Assembly (NCBI GenBank): GCA_964578835.1
Contig: CAZOEL010000036.1
Span: 1-62,629 of the forward strand
Origin: CAZOEL01 sp964578835
Lineage (GTDB): Bacteria > Desulfobacterota > Syntrophobacteria > Syntrophobacterales > Syntrophobacteraceae
Direction: 5' to 3'
DNA length: 62,629 nt
The notes below the pieces were generated by a model. That model did no database searches, was not told the origin of the DNA, and worked only from the letters and a program-made list of their open reading frames with translations. The translations under genes and the position numbers were made by a program. How positions within the stretch are numbered: the stretch's first letter is position 1; every line of letters begins with the position of its first letter. Of this stretch, positions 35,236-43,659 are shown one piece after another.

Positions 35236-38037
35236 ATGATCTCCGATTTAATTGCTCCCGGCTTTGACTGTTCCAATCGGATAGAGAGAATCAGCGAGTC
35301 CTCCCAATATCTGGCTACTCTCCTGCGACGACCCGAATATGAAAGGTGGCTGTGCGGAGAACGCAATCTCTATCGCCGCTATCCTTTGACAGAGCTCTAT
35401 AACGATTTACAGCGACTCGCGAGCGCCGCTGCCGATTATCAGCGCCTAATGGCCGCCTTTCGCGAATTCAAGCAGCGCCATTTTTTGCGCATTGGCGGGC
35501 GGGATTGCCTGGGGATGGCTTCTTTGGCGGAAACAACCTCGCAGCTGAGCGACCTGGCCGGCGTTGCGCTCCAGATCGGCTTGCAGAGCCTTTCTGAACA
35601 TCCGGAATGGTGGATGGCGGAAAGTGAGAGGGCGGGCTGGCGTGAACTTCGGAATGATCTGCGGCTTACGGTAATGGGGCTCGGGAAGCTCGGCGGCCAG
35701 GAGCTCAATTATGTCTCCGACATAGACATCCTCTTTCTCCATGCCTTGCACAGCGGAAACAATCCGTTGCCGTCGGAATCGTTAGTCCTGATCAGCCGTC
35801 TTGCGCAATGGACTGCCCGCCTCATTTCCGACCGATGCGAGGGCGACAGGGTTTTTCAAGTGGATTTCAGGCTCCGCCCGCAGGGAAAAGACGGCCCGCT
35901 CACTCCCTCTATGGCTGCCGCCTTGGAGCATTATCTGCTCTTCGGACATCCATGGGAGCGGCAGATGCTCCTCAAAGCCAGGCCGGCGGCCGGAGACCGC
36001 TCTCTCGGCGCGGCTTTTCTCAAAGATGTGAGGCCATTTGTTTTCAGGCGGTTTCTCGATTTTCAAGCTTTGGATGAGCTTCGGGCCATGCGGGACAAGA
36101 TTATCGCGGAGGCCCTTCGTCCTCTCTCCGGCTGGGAGTCTTTCGATGTCAAGCTTGGCATAGGAGGGATACGGGAGGTCGAGTTTTTGGTCCAATCCTT
36201 TCAGCTCATCTACGGCGGCAGGCATACGGAGCTGGATGAGCCAAATACTCTTCGATGCCTTGATAAGCTTGAGAACTTGAAATTGTTGAGCGGCGACGCA
36301 GTGAGGGAATTGAAGGAATGTTACACCTTTTTGCGCAGGGTGGAGCACTGGGTTCAGTTGGACCAGAACAGGCAGACGCAGAAATTGCCGCAATCTCCGG
36401 AAGCAAAAAATAGACTCTCTCTGGCGCTTGGGTTCGGAGACGATGCGACTGCGTTTTTGCGCCATCTCGAAGTCTGTTGCGCTGCCGTTCACAACCATTT
36501 TCTCTCATTGTTTCAATCCGACGGCAAGGGACGCTCTAAAACCGGCGAGGACGCCTCATCCGACGCCGGGCCTTCCCAAAAAGCTCATAATCTGGAGGGG
36601 TTTCCCCCGGAGTCCATTGCTCGCCTCAAAACCTGTCTCTCTGTGTTTCCCCTATTCCTTCAAGAAACCGTTATGAGTGTCCTGAGCGGGTTTGAAGATC
36701 TCGAGGATTTGGAGCTTGCGGACAAAATCGTGGGACGCCTCGAGCGCTATTTCAACCTGGTGCGGAAAAGACCCGGACTTGTAAAGGTATTCGCATCATC
36801 TGCTCCATGGCTTGCGGATTTTTGCATGGCGTTGGCGCGTAGCGAGCTTCTCTCCGCGCTTCTCGCTCACAATCCGAGTCTTGTGGAAGGCGTGGCGACC
36901 ACGGAGCGTCGGGTTCCGGGCGTAGACGAATGGGAGCGTGCTGCAGAGCAGATTTTGGGCGGAACCAGAGACTATGAGGAAAGTCTCGAATGGGTGCGCA
37001 GGCTCAAGAACGAAAGGTTTTTGCAGCTGATTCTGCTCGACCTCCGCGGCGATTTGGATCACGGGGCCATTGAGAAGGCGCTCAGCGCTCTCGCCGATTT
37101 CGTTATTCGGAAGACCTACGAACAAGTGCTGGAAAGCCTGCATCTGAACAAGGGCTTATCGGTTGCGGTCTTGGCTCTTGGTAAGCTTGGAAGCCGTGAA
37201 ATGACCTATCTTTCGGATCTCGATCTGGTGTTTGTCTATCGACCTGCTCCGGGAGAGTCCGAGGAATTGATTCCGGAAGATGTGATCCGCCTCATCCAAC
37301 GCTTCATGCGCATGCTAAGCACTCCTTTGCAGGAAGGACCGGGCTACAGCGTGGACGCCCGTCTCAGGCCGACTGGCAACTACGGGCCTTTGGCGGTCAC
37401 TGACAAAGCATGGATGAAATATTATCAGGAGGAGGCGGATATTTGGGAGGCGCAAGCTTTGATCCGTGTGCGATGCGTTGCGGGAGATGAAAAGCTTGGG
37501 CGCTGGATTGAAGATCGGGCAAAGGAAATTTGCTTCAAGAAACGCGATGCGGAAGCAGTATGGGGTCGACTCTGCCATCTTCGGATGCGGATGCAGTTGG
37601 AGCGGGCCGATGAAAGGCGGGATCATCTTGACCTGAAGCTCGGCTTGGGCGGTCTCGCGGATATCGAGTTCCTGGTCCAGGGATATCTGCTCGTTGAAGG
37701 ATGGCGAAACAACTCCCTCAGATTTCCCTCCGTGCGCTCGGCGCTCGAGCCCGTGCTGGAGAGTCTCGCCGAGATTGCGGCATCGGAGCGTGATATAAGA
37801 GGAGCTTTCGAGGCATTGAGATCTCTCGAGCACCGGCTGCGGCTTCACACTAATCAGAGCTCTTCACGGGTCACCCCTTCTCAGTTTGAGTCTCTCAAGG
37901 CGGTCGGGTTGTGGCCGCCCGCGGACAAAGGCGTCCTTCTCGAGGACTGGCAGGATCTTTTGCGGCTCCGCCGCCGAGTGAGAGCGCTCTTGCGCTGCTT
38001 TTGCCCCGACCTGCAGAGCGCTTCTGTCGCGACGTGA
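35236..38037 (+). CDS. glnE: Bifunctional glutamine synthetase adenylyltransferase/deadenylase
   Basis: Controls glutamine synthetase by adenylylation and its removal, in response to PII. The 933 residues carry both nucleotidyltransferase cores: GLGKLGGQELNYVSDIDILF near residue 145 (adenylyl-removing half) and LGKLGSREMTYLSDLDLVFV near 645 (transferase half). Each is followed by an Arg/Asp-rich segment such as DFRLRPQGKDGPL and DARLRPTGNYGPL. Length and order match the family, so it is intact. An extended -10 promoter lies upstream. No glnA is in the window. Confidence 0.95.
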   Translation: MISDLIAPGFDCSNRIERISESSQYLATLLRRPEYERWLCGERNLYRRYPLTELYNDLQRLASAAADYQRLMAAFREFKQRHFLRIGGRDCLGMASLAETTSQLSDLAGVALQIGLQSLSEHPEWWMAESERAGWRELRNDLRLTVMGLGKLGGQELNYVSDIDILFLHALHSGNNPLPSESLVLISRLAQWTARLISDRCEGDRVFQVDFRLRPQGKDGPLTPSMAAALEHYLLFGHPWERQMLLKARPAAGDRSLGAAFLKDVRPFVFRRFLDFQALDELRAMRDKIIAEALRPLSGWESFDVKLGIGGIREVEFLVQSFQLIYGGRHTELDEPNTLRCLDKLENLKLLSGDAVRELKECYTFLRRVEHWVQLDQNRQTQKLPQSPEAKNRLSLALGFGDDATAFLRHLEVCCAAVHNHFLSLFQSDGKGRSKTGEDASSDAGPSQKAHNLEGFPPESIARLKTCLSVFPLFLQETVMSVLSGFEDLEDLELADKIVGRLERYFNLVRKRPGLVKVFASSAPWLADFCMALARSELLSALLAHNPSLVEGVATTERRVPGVDEWERAAEQILGGTRDYEESLEWVRRLKNERFLQLILLDLRGDLDHGAIEKALSALADFVIRKTYEQVLESLHLNKGLSVAVLALGKLGSREMTYLSDLDLVFVYRPAPGESEELIPEDVIRLIQRFMRMLSTPLQEGPGYSVDARLRPTGNYGPLAVTDKAWMKYYQEEADIWEAQALIRVRCVAGDEKLGRWIEDRAKEICFKKRDAEAVWGRLCHLRMRMQLERADERRDHLDLKLGLGGLADIEFLVQGYLLVEGWRNNSLRFPSVRSALEPVLESLAEIAASERDIRGAFEALRSLEHRLRLHTNQSSSRVTPSQFESLKAVGLWPPADKGVLLEDWQDLLRLRRRVRALLRCFCPDLQSASVAT

Positions 38038-38047
38038 CGAACCTCAG

Positions 38048-38135
38048 GTTTCACTAATCATCTCGACTGCATAGCATCTTCCGAATCCCTTCTTGCGACC
38101 AATGATCGCAGCGGGACCGTATTAGTGAAACTAAT
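38048..38135. repeat. Inverted pair of GTTTCACTAAT / ATTAGTGAAAC sites
   Basis: GTTTCACTAAT at 38048-38058 recurs as its exact inverse at 38121-38131. The second copy extends to the self-palindrome ATTAGT-GAA-ACTAAT. The arrangement, 73 bases apart, is operator-like but unproven. Confidence 0.4.
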
Positions 38136-38149
38136 ATTTGTGGGAGGTG

Positions 38150-38170
38150 ATTTATTTATAATAAATAAAT
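38150..38170. repeat. Perfect AT-only palindrome
   Basis: ATTTATTTAT, a central A, then ATAAATAAAT: a perfect ten-base inverted repeat, about 400 bases before the glutamate-synthase-like gene. Confidence 0.5.
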
Positions 38171-38344
38171 GATTTTAACTAATTACGACCCATAAAATAT
38201 TCTTTACAATATAAATCAGTAAAGCTAATATTCCCCTCGTGATTTTGAGCTCTCGAAGTTACTCCTCTTGAAATCTATACGCATTTCATGAACTGGGGAT
38301 TCAGAAACGGGCATGGCCCCCCGTCCGCCGGGAATGGCCGGACG

Positions 38345-38392
38345 TCATTTTTATGGAAAGACAGCGGGACAGCTGTCTTTCCATAAAAATGA
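38345..38392. repeat. Perfect 21-base inverted repeat
   Basis: Arms 38345-38365 and 38372-38392 are exact reverse complements around a six-base GGGACA loop. The 5' arm contains CATTTTTATGGAAAGACAGC. Pairing can be extended outward by a G-T and a C-G pair. It has no T tail at either end, so it is not a typical terminator. Confidence 0.75.
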
Positions 38393-38588
38393 TGAAATGT
38401 ATATCACAAATAAAATCAAAGAGATACCTCTTGAAGGATCTTTTTGGCCGCAGTGGAAGAGCCCTCGAAGCGCATCCTTAGAGGGTGCAAAAAAGGGCCT
38501 CTTGCTTCTGAATGGGGTGTCTGCTGCATCTTTCGAGTAGTGGACCGTTATCGTGTAGACAAAACGTTTTATGACGGAGAGAAGTGAA

Positions 38589-40181
38589 ATGAATTTAAGT
38601 ACTCCTAACGCCAATGATGCAACCCTTTCTTTTAACCGCTCGAAGAGCGTTGTTCCCACAAGCGGTCTTTGCTCGAGATGTGTCGACGGATGCAGAGGAA
38701 ACTGCGAAGTATTCAGATCTACCTTCAGAGGCCGCGAGGTCATTTATCCGGGTCCCTTCGGGCAGGTTACGGCGGGTGCGGATAAGAACTACCCCGTGGA
38801 CTACTCGCATCTCAACATCCAGGGTTATGCTCTGGGCGCTGTGGGGCTCCCGGGCGGCGCGGTTGGCGGTCCCGACAACGCCATTTTCCCTGCTGTCAAC
38901 ACGGAAACGGAATATGGCTGGGACAAAAAGGTCAAGATGCGCGTTCCGATCTTCACCGGCGCTTTGGGCTCGACGGAAATCGCTCGCAAGAACTGGGAGC
39001 ACTTTGCGGTTGGCGCTGCTCTTAGCGGCGTGACTCTGGTTTGCGGCGAGAACGTGTGCGGAATCGATCCCGAGCTGGAGCTCAACAGCAGCAACAAGAT
39101 CGTGAAGTCCCCTGAAATGGACCGCCGCATCGAGGTCTACAAGCGCTATCACAGCGGCTACGGCGAAATCCTGGTGCAGATGAATGTGGAAGACACCAGA
39201 CTTGGCGTTGCGGAGTACGTTATCAGCAAACATAATCTGGATACTATCGAGCTCAAATGGGGACAGGGGGCGAAGTGTATCGGCGGCGAGATCAAGGTTC
39301 ACAGCATCGAGCGCGCTATCGAACTGCAAAAAAGAGGGTACATCGTGACTCCGGATCCTTCCAGCCCGATCATTCAGGCGGCTTACAAGGATGGGGCCAT
39401 CAAGGAATTCGAACGTCACAGCCGCCTTGGCTTCGTGAGTGAAGAGGGTTTCCTTGCAGAAGTAGACCGGCTCAGAAAGCTCGGCTTCAAGAGAATCACC
39501 CTCAAAACCGGCGCTTACGGCCTGAGAGAGCTTGCAATGGCTATCAAGTGGAGCGCGCAGGCGAAAATCGACCTTCTGACCATTGACGGCGCTCCCGGCG
39601 GAACCGGCATGAGCCCCTGGAGAATGATGGAAGAGTGGGGCGTACCCAGCATCTACCTCCATTCAGTCGCGCAGGAATTCTGCCAGAAGCTCACGGACAA
39701 GGGCGAAAGAGTGCCCGATATCGCTTTCGCCGGCGGCTTCTCGAGTGAAGACGGCGTTTTCAAGGCGATCGCCCTCGGCGCTCCTTTTGTCAAAGCTGTC
39801 TGCATGGGACGCGCTCTGATGATCCCCGGCATGGTTGGCAAAAACATTGCGGAATGGATGAGCAAGAGCGATCTTCCTAAGACTGTCAGCCAGCATGGGA
39901 ACAGCGTGGAAGAGATATTCGTAAACTATGAGGCTGTTAAAGATCTCGTCGGCGCCGAGGAAATCAAGAATATTCCTCTCGGAGCCCTCGGCATCTACAG
40001 CTATTCGGATAAGATCAAGGTGGGGCTCCAGCAGTTGATGGCTGGCGCAAGGTGCTTCAACGTCAGTTCCGTCTCCCGCAAAGAACTGATGTCCTTGACC
40101 GAGGAATGCGCTAAAGTCACTGGAATTCCTTATGTGATGGATGCATACAGAGCAGAAGCCGAAGCAATATTGAACGGCTGA
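38589..40181 (+). CDS. Stand-alone FMN glutamate-synthase-like protein
   Basis: About 530 residues with the FMN/glutamate synthase barrel: TGALGSTEIARKNW, ELKWGQGAKCIGGEIK, TIDGAPGGTGMSP with the FMN-phosphate loop, and AGGFSSEDGVFKAIALGA. The N-terminus carries a cysteine cluster C-x2-C-x3-C-x3-C (CSRCVDGCRGNC), which may bind a metal or cluster. There is no glutaminase or GXGXG domain, and no small subunit nearby, so the true substrate is open; homologues of this kind occur in archaea and Desulfobacterota. Start at 38589, after GGAGAGAAG. Confidence 0.85.
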   Translation: MNLSTPNANDATLSFNRSKSVVPTSGLCSRCVDGCRGNCEVFRSTFRGREVIYPGPFGQVTAGADKNYPVDYSHLNIQGYALGAVGLPGGAVGGPDNAIFPAVNTETEYGWDKKVKMRVPIFTGALGSTEIARKNWEHFAVGAALSGVTLVCGENVCGIDPELELNSSNKIVKSPEMDRRIEVYKRYHSGYGEILVQMNVEDTRLGVAEYVISKHNLDTIELKWGQGAKCIGGEIKVHSIERAIELQKRGYIVTPDPSSPIIQAAYKDGAIKEFERHSRLGFVSEEGFLAEVDRLRKLGFKRITLKTGAYGLRELAMAIKWSAQAKIDLLTIDGAPGGTGMSPWRMMEEWGVPSIYLHSVAQEFCQKLTDKGERVPDIAFAGGFSSEDGVFKAIALGAPFVKAVCMGRALMIPGMVGKNIAEWMSKSDLPKTVSQHGNSVEEIFVNYEAVKDLVGAEEIKNIPLGALGIYSYSDKIKVGLQQLMAGARCFNVSSVSRKELMSLTEECAKVTGIPYVMDAYRAEAEAILNG

Positions 40182-40242
40182 GAATATCCCCCCGGGTGAG
40201 GCGACCTTCTGGGGCGCCTATCCCGTGAGCTTGAGATGCATG

Positions 40243-40283
40243 AGCCCCTTGTTGCGCAAGCCTTAGCAACAAGGGGCTTTTTC
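40243..40283 (+). terminator. Rho-independent terminator
   Basis: AGCCCCTTGTTGC (40243-40255) pairs exactly with GCAACAAGGGGCT (40266-40278), followed by a T run. It ends the glutamate-synthase-like gene and lies just before the convergent regulator gene. Confidence 0.92.
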
Positions 40284-40327
40284 TTTGCCTCCCATCGAAA
40301 TGTATCGCTAAAACGCGGCGCTTTCTT

Positions 40328-41626
40328 CTATCTTATCTTCACCCAAAGAAGCCTGGCTGTGCCGGGGCCGGGGTTGCTCCATTCGGAGGGCATTTCGGAC
40401 GTGAGATAGATCGAGTCTCCAGCGTCTATGGTGTGTATGCTCGATTCCATTTTCAATTGCAGCCTCCCAGAAATGAGATAGCCGAGCTCTTCGCCCTTGT
40501 GAGCGAAAAAGTGTCTGGAAATTGTCTTCTCGGAGGGAATTTCTACAATGAACGGTTCGGCTCTCGAATGGAGATCGACGGGAGTCAGCAGCCGCGCCGA
40601 AATGCTTCCTTCTTCGATCCCCGCCACATTCACCTCTACGGCTTCGGACGAGGGAAAGACGATGCGTTTTTTGAGCTCAGCCTTGTCCTGAAAGAACGAG
40701 TTGACTTCCACAGAGAGAACTTCGGCCATTTTGAGCAGCGCCGGCAATGAAGGATATATCAGGTTACTCTCTATCTGGGATATCGTGCTTGGGGTCACCC
40801 CGACCAATCTGGCGATCTCTGTTTGCGAGAGCCCGCGCTTAGTGCGCAGCTCCTTCAAACGTTGTCCGAGATCCAACCCGCCCTTTGCGCGCTTCTCTTC
40901 ATCGAAAGTAACCGAAAGATCACGGGTCCAGTAATTGAACGGGCTGTGAAGATTATCGAGGTTTCGCTTTTCCGCCTTCAGAACCGTTAACGATGTCGAG
41001 CCGCGCTTAATGGAAAGCTCGATCACGACTTGAGCTATCTGACTGATCTGAGCCCGAAGACGGGAGGAATGAGCTTTCTTTTCCATTATCCAATAGGCGA
41101 TGGTGTTGAGCTCGTATAAGCGGGGGCAGGAATGAGAATAGAAAGCAAGTATTTGTTCTTCGCCTCCCCACACTTCCTGCATCCCTGTGAGGCTTTCGAA
41201 AATAAACCGAACGTCCCCTTGCATCGTTCCGTGGATATCATAGAGGATGTTCATGAACTGATCGATTTTGCGCGGATCTTCAATTCGGATGATCCGACAC
41301 GGCCATTCAATCTCTGGATCGTCATAAAATTTTAGAAATGTAGGGGAATTGGCGCCTTTTCCCCCCGTAAAGCAATCAAGGATGGTTATATTGGGGGCCT
41401 TCGCCAGTGATCCAAGTGTTTTCAAAAGGTTTTTGGGCGACCTGTCAAAGCTCACATAAATGAGCGGCCGATTCGCCGCCAAAGATGCTTGAATGAAATT
41501 ATGACTGAAAACTGAAGCGAGACTGCCCGAGTCGTCGTGCCAGACGACATTGTCGCCGATATACAACCCTCCAAGCAGTCGATCCAGTTGCTGGACGCCC
41601 GACGTTACGCTGAGCTCATGAGGCAT
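40328..41626 (-). CDS. KaiC-like/XRE/cupin fusion regulator
   Basis: A 432-residue fusion. Residues about 1-235 resemble a RecA/KaiC-type ATPase, with GVQQLDRLLGGLYIGDNVVW at the start. The P-loop position reads HDDSGSLASVF instead of GxxxxGK(T/S), so ATP binding is doubtful. Residues 255-310 form an XRE helix-turn-helix (LSQTEIARLVGVTPSTISQIE). The last 70 residues are a small cupin (HKGEELGYLISGRLQL) that probably binds a ligand. It is convergent with the glutamate-synthase-like gene across a shared terminator. A transcriptional role is inferred from HTH plus cupin. Confidence 0.75.
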   Translation of the reverse strand: MPHELSVTSGVQQLDRLLGGLYIGDNVVWHDDSGSLASVFSHNFIQASLAANRPLIYVSFDRSPKNLLKTLGSLAKAPNITILDCFTGGKGANSPTFLKFYDDPEIEWPCRIIRIEDPRKIDQFMNILYDIHGTMQGDVRFIFESLTGMQEVWGGEEQILAFYSHSCPRLYELNTIAYWIMEKKAHSSRLRAQISQIAQVVIELSIKRGSTSLTVLKAEKRNLDNLHSPFNYWTRDLSVTFDEEKRAKGGLDLGQRLKELRTKRGLSQTEIARLVGVTPSTISQIESNLIYPSLPALLKMAEVLSVEVNSFFQDKAELKKRIVFPSSEAVEVNVAGIEEGSISARLLTPVDLHSRAEPFIVEIPSEKTISRHFFAHKGEELGYLISGRLQLKMESSIHTIDAGDSIYLTSEMPSEWSNPGPGTARLLWVKIR

Positions 41627-41910
41627 GGCTGGAAAAACCCTTGATTTAAAGATAATGTCAATTTGTGAAAGCCAAAGGTAGTTCTTATTACCTTTTCACT
41701 CTCGCTTGTCAATGAAGACATGGAAAGATGTCGCCGCAACACAGCGTTTCTCGACGTCATATCCTGCGCAAGGTGAAAAAGATGATGACAAAAAGAGCGC
41801 CTGGGAGCAGCGTCGCCCAAGGGCATTTGTCTGGAAAGACGAGACGTTTTTCTGTATTATGGAAGCCTAAATTTAAAGACTGCTTCTATTTCAAAGGATG
41901 ATGACCCAAA

Positions 41911-42297
41911 ATGGATAAAGAGCCAAGACTTTTGGTTTGGAATTACTCCGAGGAAGAAAAAAGCGGGTTGGACGCCTTGCTTGCCCGGATCGGCGCCCCG
42001 CATGCGGTGACCATTGAGAGCTCCCGCGGATATCTTACTTTAAGAGATATCATCCATACGAACAAAAGCTCTGACGCCGACTTCCTTTCAGATGAAAAAG
42101 CCGTCCTTTTCTATAACATCCCCCAAAAGGGGGTCTTTTTCCTGATCAACACCTTCAAAGAGTCGAATCTGCCTCGTCCTCTGTACGCAGTAGTAACGGA
42201 GCACAGCATCGAGTGGCCCTTCAGCGAGCTTCTGGAGCATCTTGTTCAAGAACGGGAAAAAATGGAAAAAAGAAGCGCCGCAAAGGATGCTCAATAG
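41911..42297 (+). CDS. DUF3783-like small protein
   Basis: A 128-residue soluble protein. The C-terminal half (VLFYNIPQKGVFFLINTFKE through SNLPRPLYAVVTEHSIEW) resembles the DUF3783 group. Some of its members look like small CheY-like or thioredoxin-scale proteins of unknown role. The sequence has no signal peptide or membrane helix. It lies 285 bases after the divergent KaiC/cupin regulator start. The assignment is from memory of the family only. Confidence 0.55.
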   Translation: MDKEPRLLVWNYSEEEKSGLDALLARIGAPHAVTIESSRGYLTLRDIIHTNKSSDADFLSDEKAVLFYNIPQKGVFFLINTFKESNLPRPLYAVVTEHSIEWPFSELLEHLVQEREKMEKRSAAKDAQ

Positions 42298-42345
42298 CTT
42301 CTTTTATCCCGGTATCCCGTGCTTACAGGCGGCGTCTTCGAAAGC

Positions 42346-42798
42346 TCATTTCTCGTCTGCTGAATACCATCCTGCAGGAATCACATCGAAATGCCAGACA
42401 TCCTTGAAGACAAACATGCGCTCCATGATCTCAGAGGGAGAAAGCTCTTCCTGGTTTTTCTGCCGCCAATCCTGCCTGTCAAGCGTTCCCATGATCAAAT
42501 ACTTGTTGCCGATTATCTCCGGCCTTAACCGGCGAAAGTGGGCAGCCATCATGGATTCGACTTTGTCCTTTTTAGCAATGATCAAATCACAATCCTGACA
42601 GAATTTGCACTGCATGTTGAGGATGAAAAGCTGCTTCGGGTCTATGCGAATAACAAGCGCAAATTTGCGCGCTTTCGTCGCCTTTTCACAAACGGGGCAT
42701 TTGGTGAAAGCCTGCTCCATATGGGGGTTCAGGAAAAAACGGTGTTTTTTTCTGGGCTTATCCGACTTTCGCCTTTTTGATGTCTTTTGGGGTTGCAA
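42346..42798 (-). CDS. Zinc-ribbon-like conserved protein
   Basis: About 150 residues with a lysine-rich start, then CPVC and CKFCQDC, which could make one or two zinc ribbons. The remainder (LDRQDWRQKNQEELSPSEIM, VFKDVWHFDVIPAGWY) is not recognised. The start is taken at a TTG at 42798 because GGAGGAG lies directly upstream; TTG at 42816 would be an earlier alternative with no such site. It lies 52 bases downstream of the ABC ATPase gene, in the same direction. No function is assigned. Confidence 0.6.
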   Translation of the reverse strand: MQPQKTSKRRKSDKPRKKHRFFLNPHMEQAFTKCPVCEKATKARKFALVIRIDPKQLFILNMQCKFCQDCDLIIAKKDKVESMMAAHFRRLRPEIIGNKYLIMGTLDRQDWRQKNQEELSPSEIMERMFVFKDVWHFDVIPAGWYSADEK

Positions 42799-42850
42799 AG
42801 GGTCTCCTCCAAGCAAGCTCTAATGAGAATAAATTCAGTGACTTCCCGGC

Positions 42851-43645
42851 CTACCGCTTCGAGCGCGCTCGGGCCCAATAGCGCTGGTCTTCTTCAACCA
42901 CTTCGATAGCTGTTTCGAAAGCTTCGCTCAGCAACTCAGAGCGCAGTATGGATTCCTTTGCGCCCTGGGCGAGACAGCGACCGGCCTTGAGCAGAAATGT
43001 GTGCGTAAATGCCGGCATAACTTCCTCGAGATGATGCGTGACGAAGATCATGGTGGGGGAGGCCGAAGAGCGCCCAAGCTCTTCCAGTAGGCCGAGAAGC
43101 TGCTCTCTGGCTGGGAGATCGAGCCCGGCGCAAGGCTCATCTAAAATGAGCAGGCTGGGACGGTTTATCAGAGCGCGTCCTATGAGCAGGCGCTGCTTCT
43201 CTCCTTGTGAAAGAACAGCGTAGGGAGAGTTGAGAATGTGCTCGCACTTGAGCTGCTCTGCAAGCTCTCTGGCTTGTGAGTAATCCTGCTCGCTCGGTTT
43301 TTCAAAAATGCCGATGGATGCGAATTTTCCGCTCACGATGAGATCGAGCGGACGTTGCTCGGGAGGAATCTGAGCCTGGAGAAAAGAGCCTGCCCACCCG
43401 ATCTTTTTCCGGAGCTCTCTGAGATCGACATTGCCGAAGCGTTCTCCAAGGACGGTGATCCGTCCCTCGGTGGGCCAGAGATAGCCCGCCATGAGCTGAA
43501 GCAGGGTGGTCTTTCCGGACCCGTTGGCTCCGAGCATCAGCCAATGCTCGGCTTTTCGAATCTTCCAGTTGATTTGATCCAGAATAAGTCTCCGATTTCG
43601 GATAAACTTGATATTGTCAAGATGTATCCATTCCTGCTCGAACAT
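42851..43645 (-). CDS. Stand-alone ABC transporter-type ATPase
   Basis: A 264-residue ATPase with Walker A GANGSGKT, signature LSQGEKQRLLIGRAL, Walker B LLILDEPCAGLD, and the switch His in FVTHHLEEV. Its closest look is the YlmA/ModF-like group of single ABC ATPases. No permease or binding protein is encoded next to it. The start at 43645 follows AAAGGAATTCAG. Its 5' neighbour is a quinone-oxidoreductase-like gene, 14 bases away, suggesting a small operon of uncertain purpose. Confidence 0.88.
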   Translation of the reverse strand: MFEQEWIHLDNIKFIRNRRLILDQINWKIRKAEHWLMLGANGSGKTTLLQLMAGYLWPTEGRITVLGERFGNVDLRELRKKIGWAGSFLQAQIPPEQRPLDLIVSGKFASIGIFEKPSEQDYSQARELAEQLKCEHILNSPYAVLSQGEKQRLLIGRALINRPSLLILDEPCAGLDLPAREQLLGLLEELGRSSASPTMIFVTHHLEEVMPAFTHTFLLKAGRCLAQGAKESILRSELLSEAFETAIEVVEEDQRYWARARSKR

Positions 43646-43659
43646 CTGAATTCCTTTTC

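Larger units (their letters stand above)
38038..38588. other. Palindrome-rich gap upstream of the glutamate-synthase-like gene
   Basis: No gene. The interval holds GTTTCACTAAT (38048-38058), its inverse within ATTAGTGAAACTAAT (38121-38135), a perfect AT-only palindrome at 38150-38170 and the 21-base hairpin at 38345-38392. It is much more AT-rich than the flanking genes. Confidence 0.65.

Noticed and set aside
41605..41826. Minus-strand frame of 73 residues upstream of the regulator
   Set aside because: It only overlaps the regulator start region; the composition is random-like and no motif is visible.
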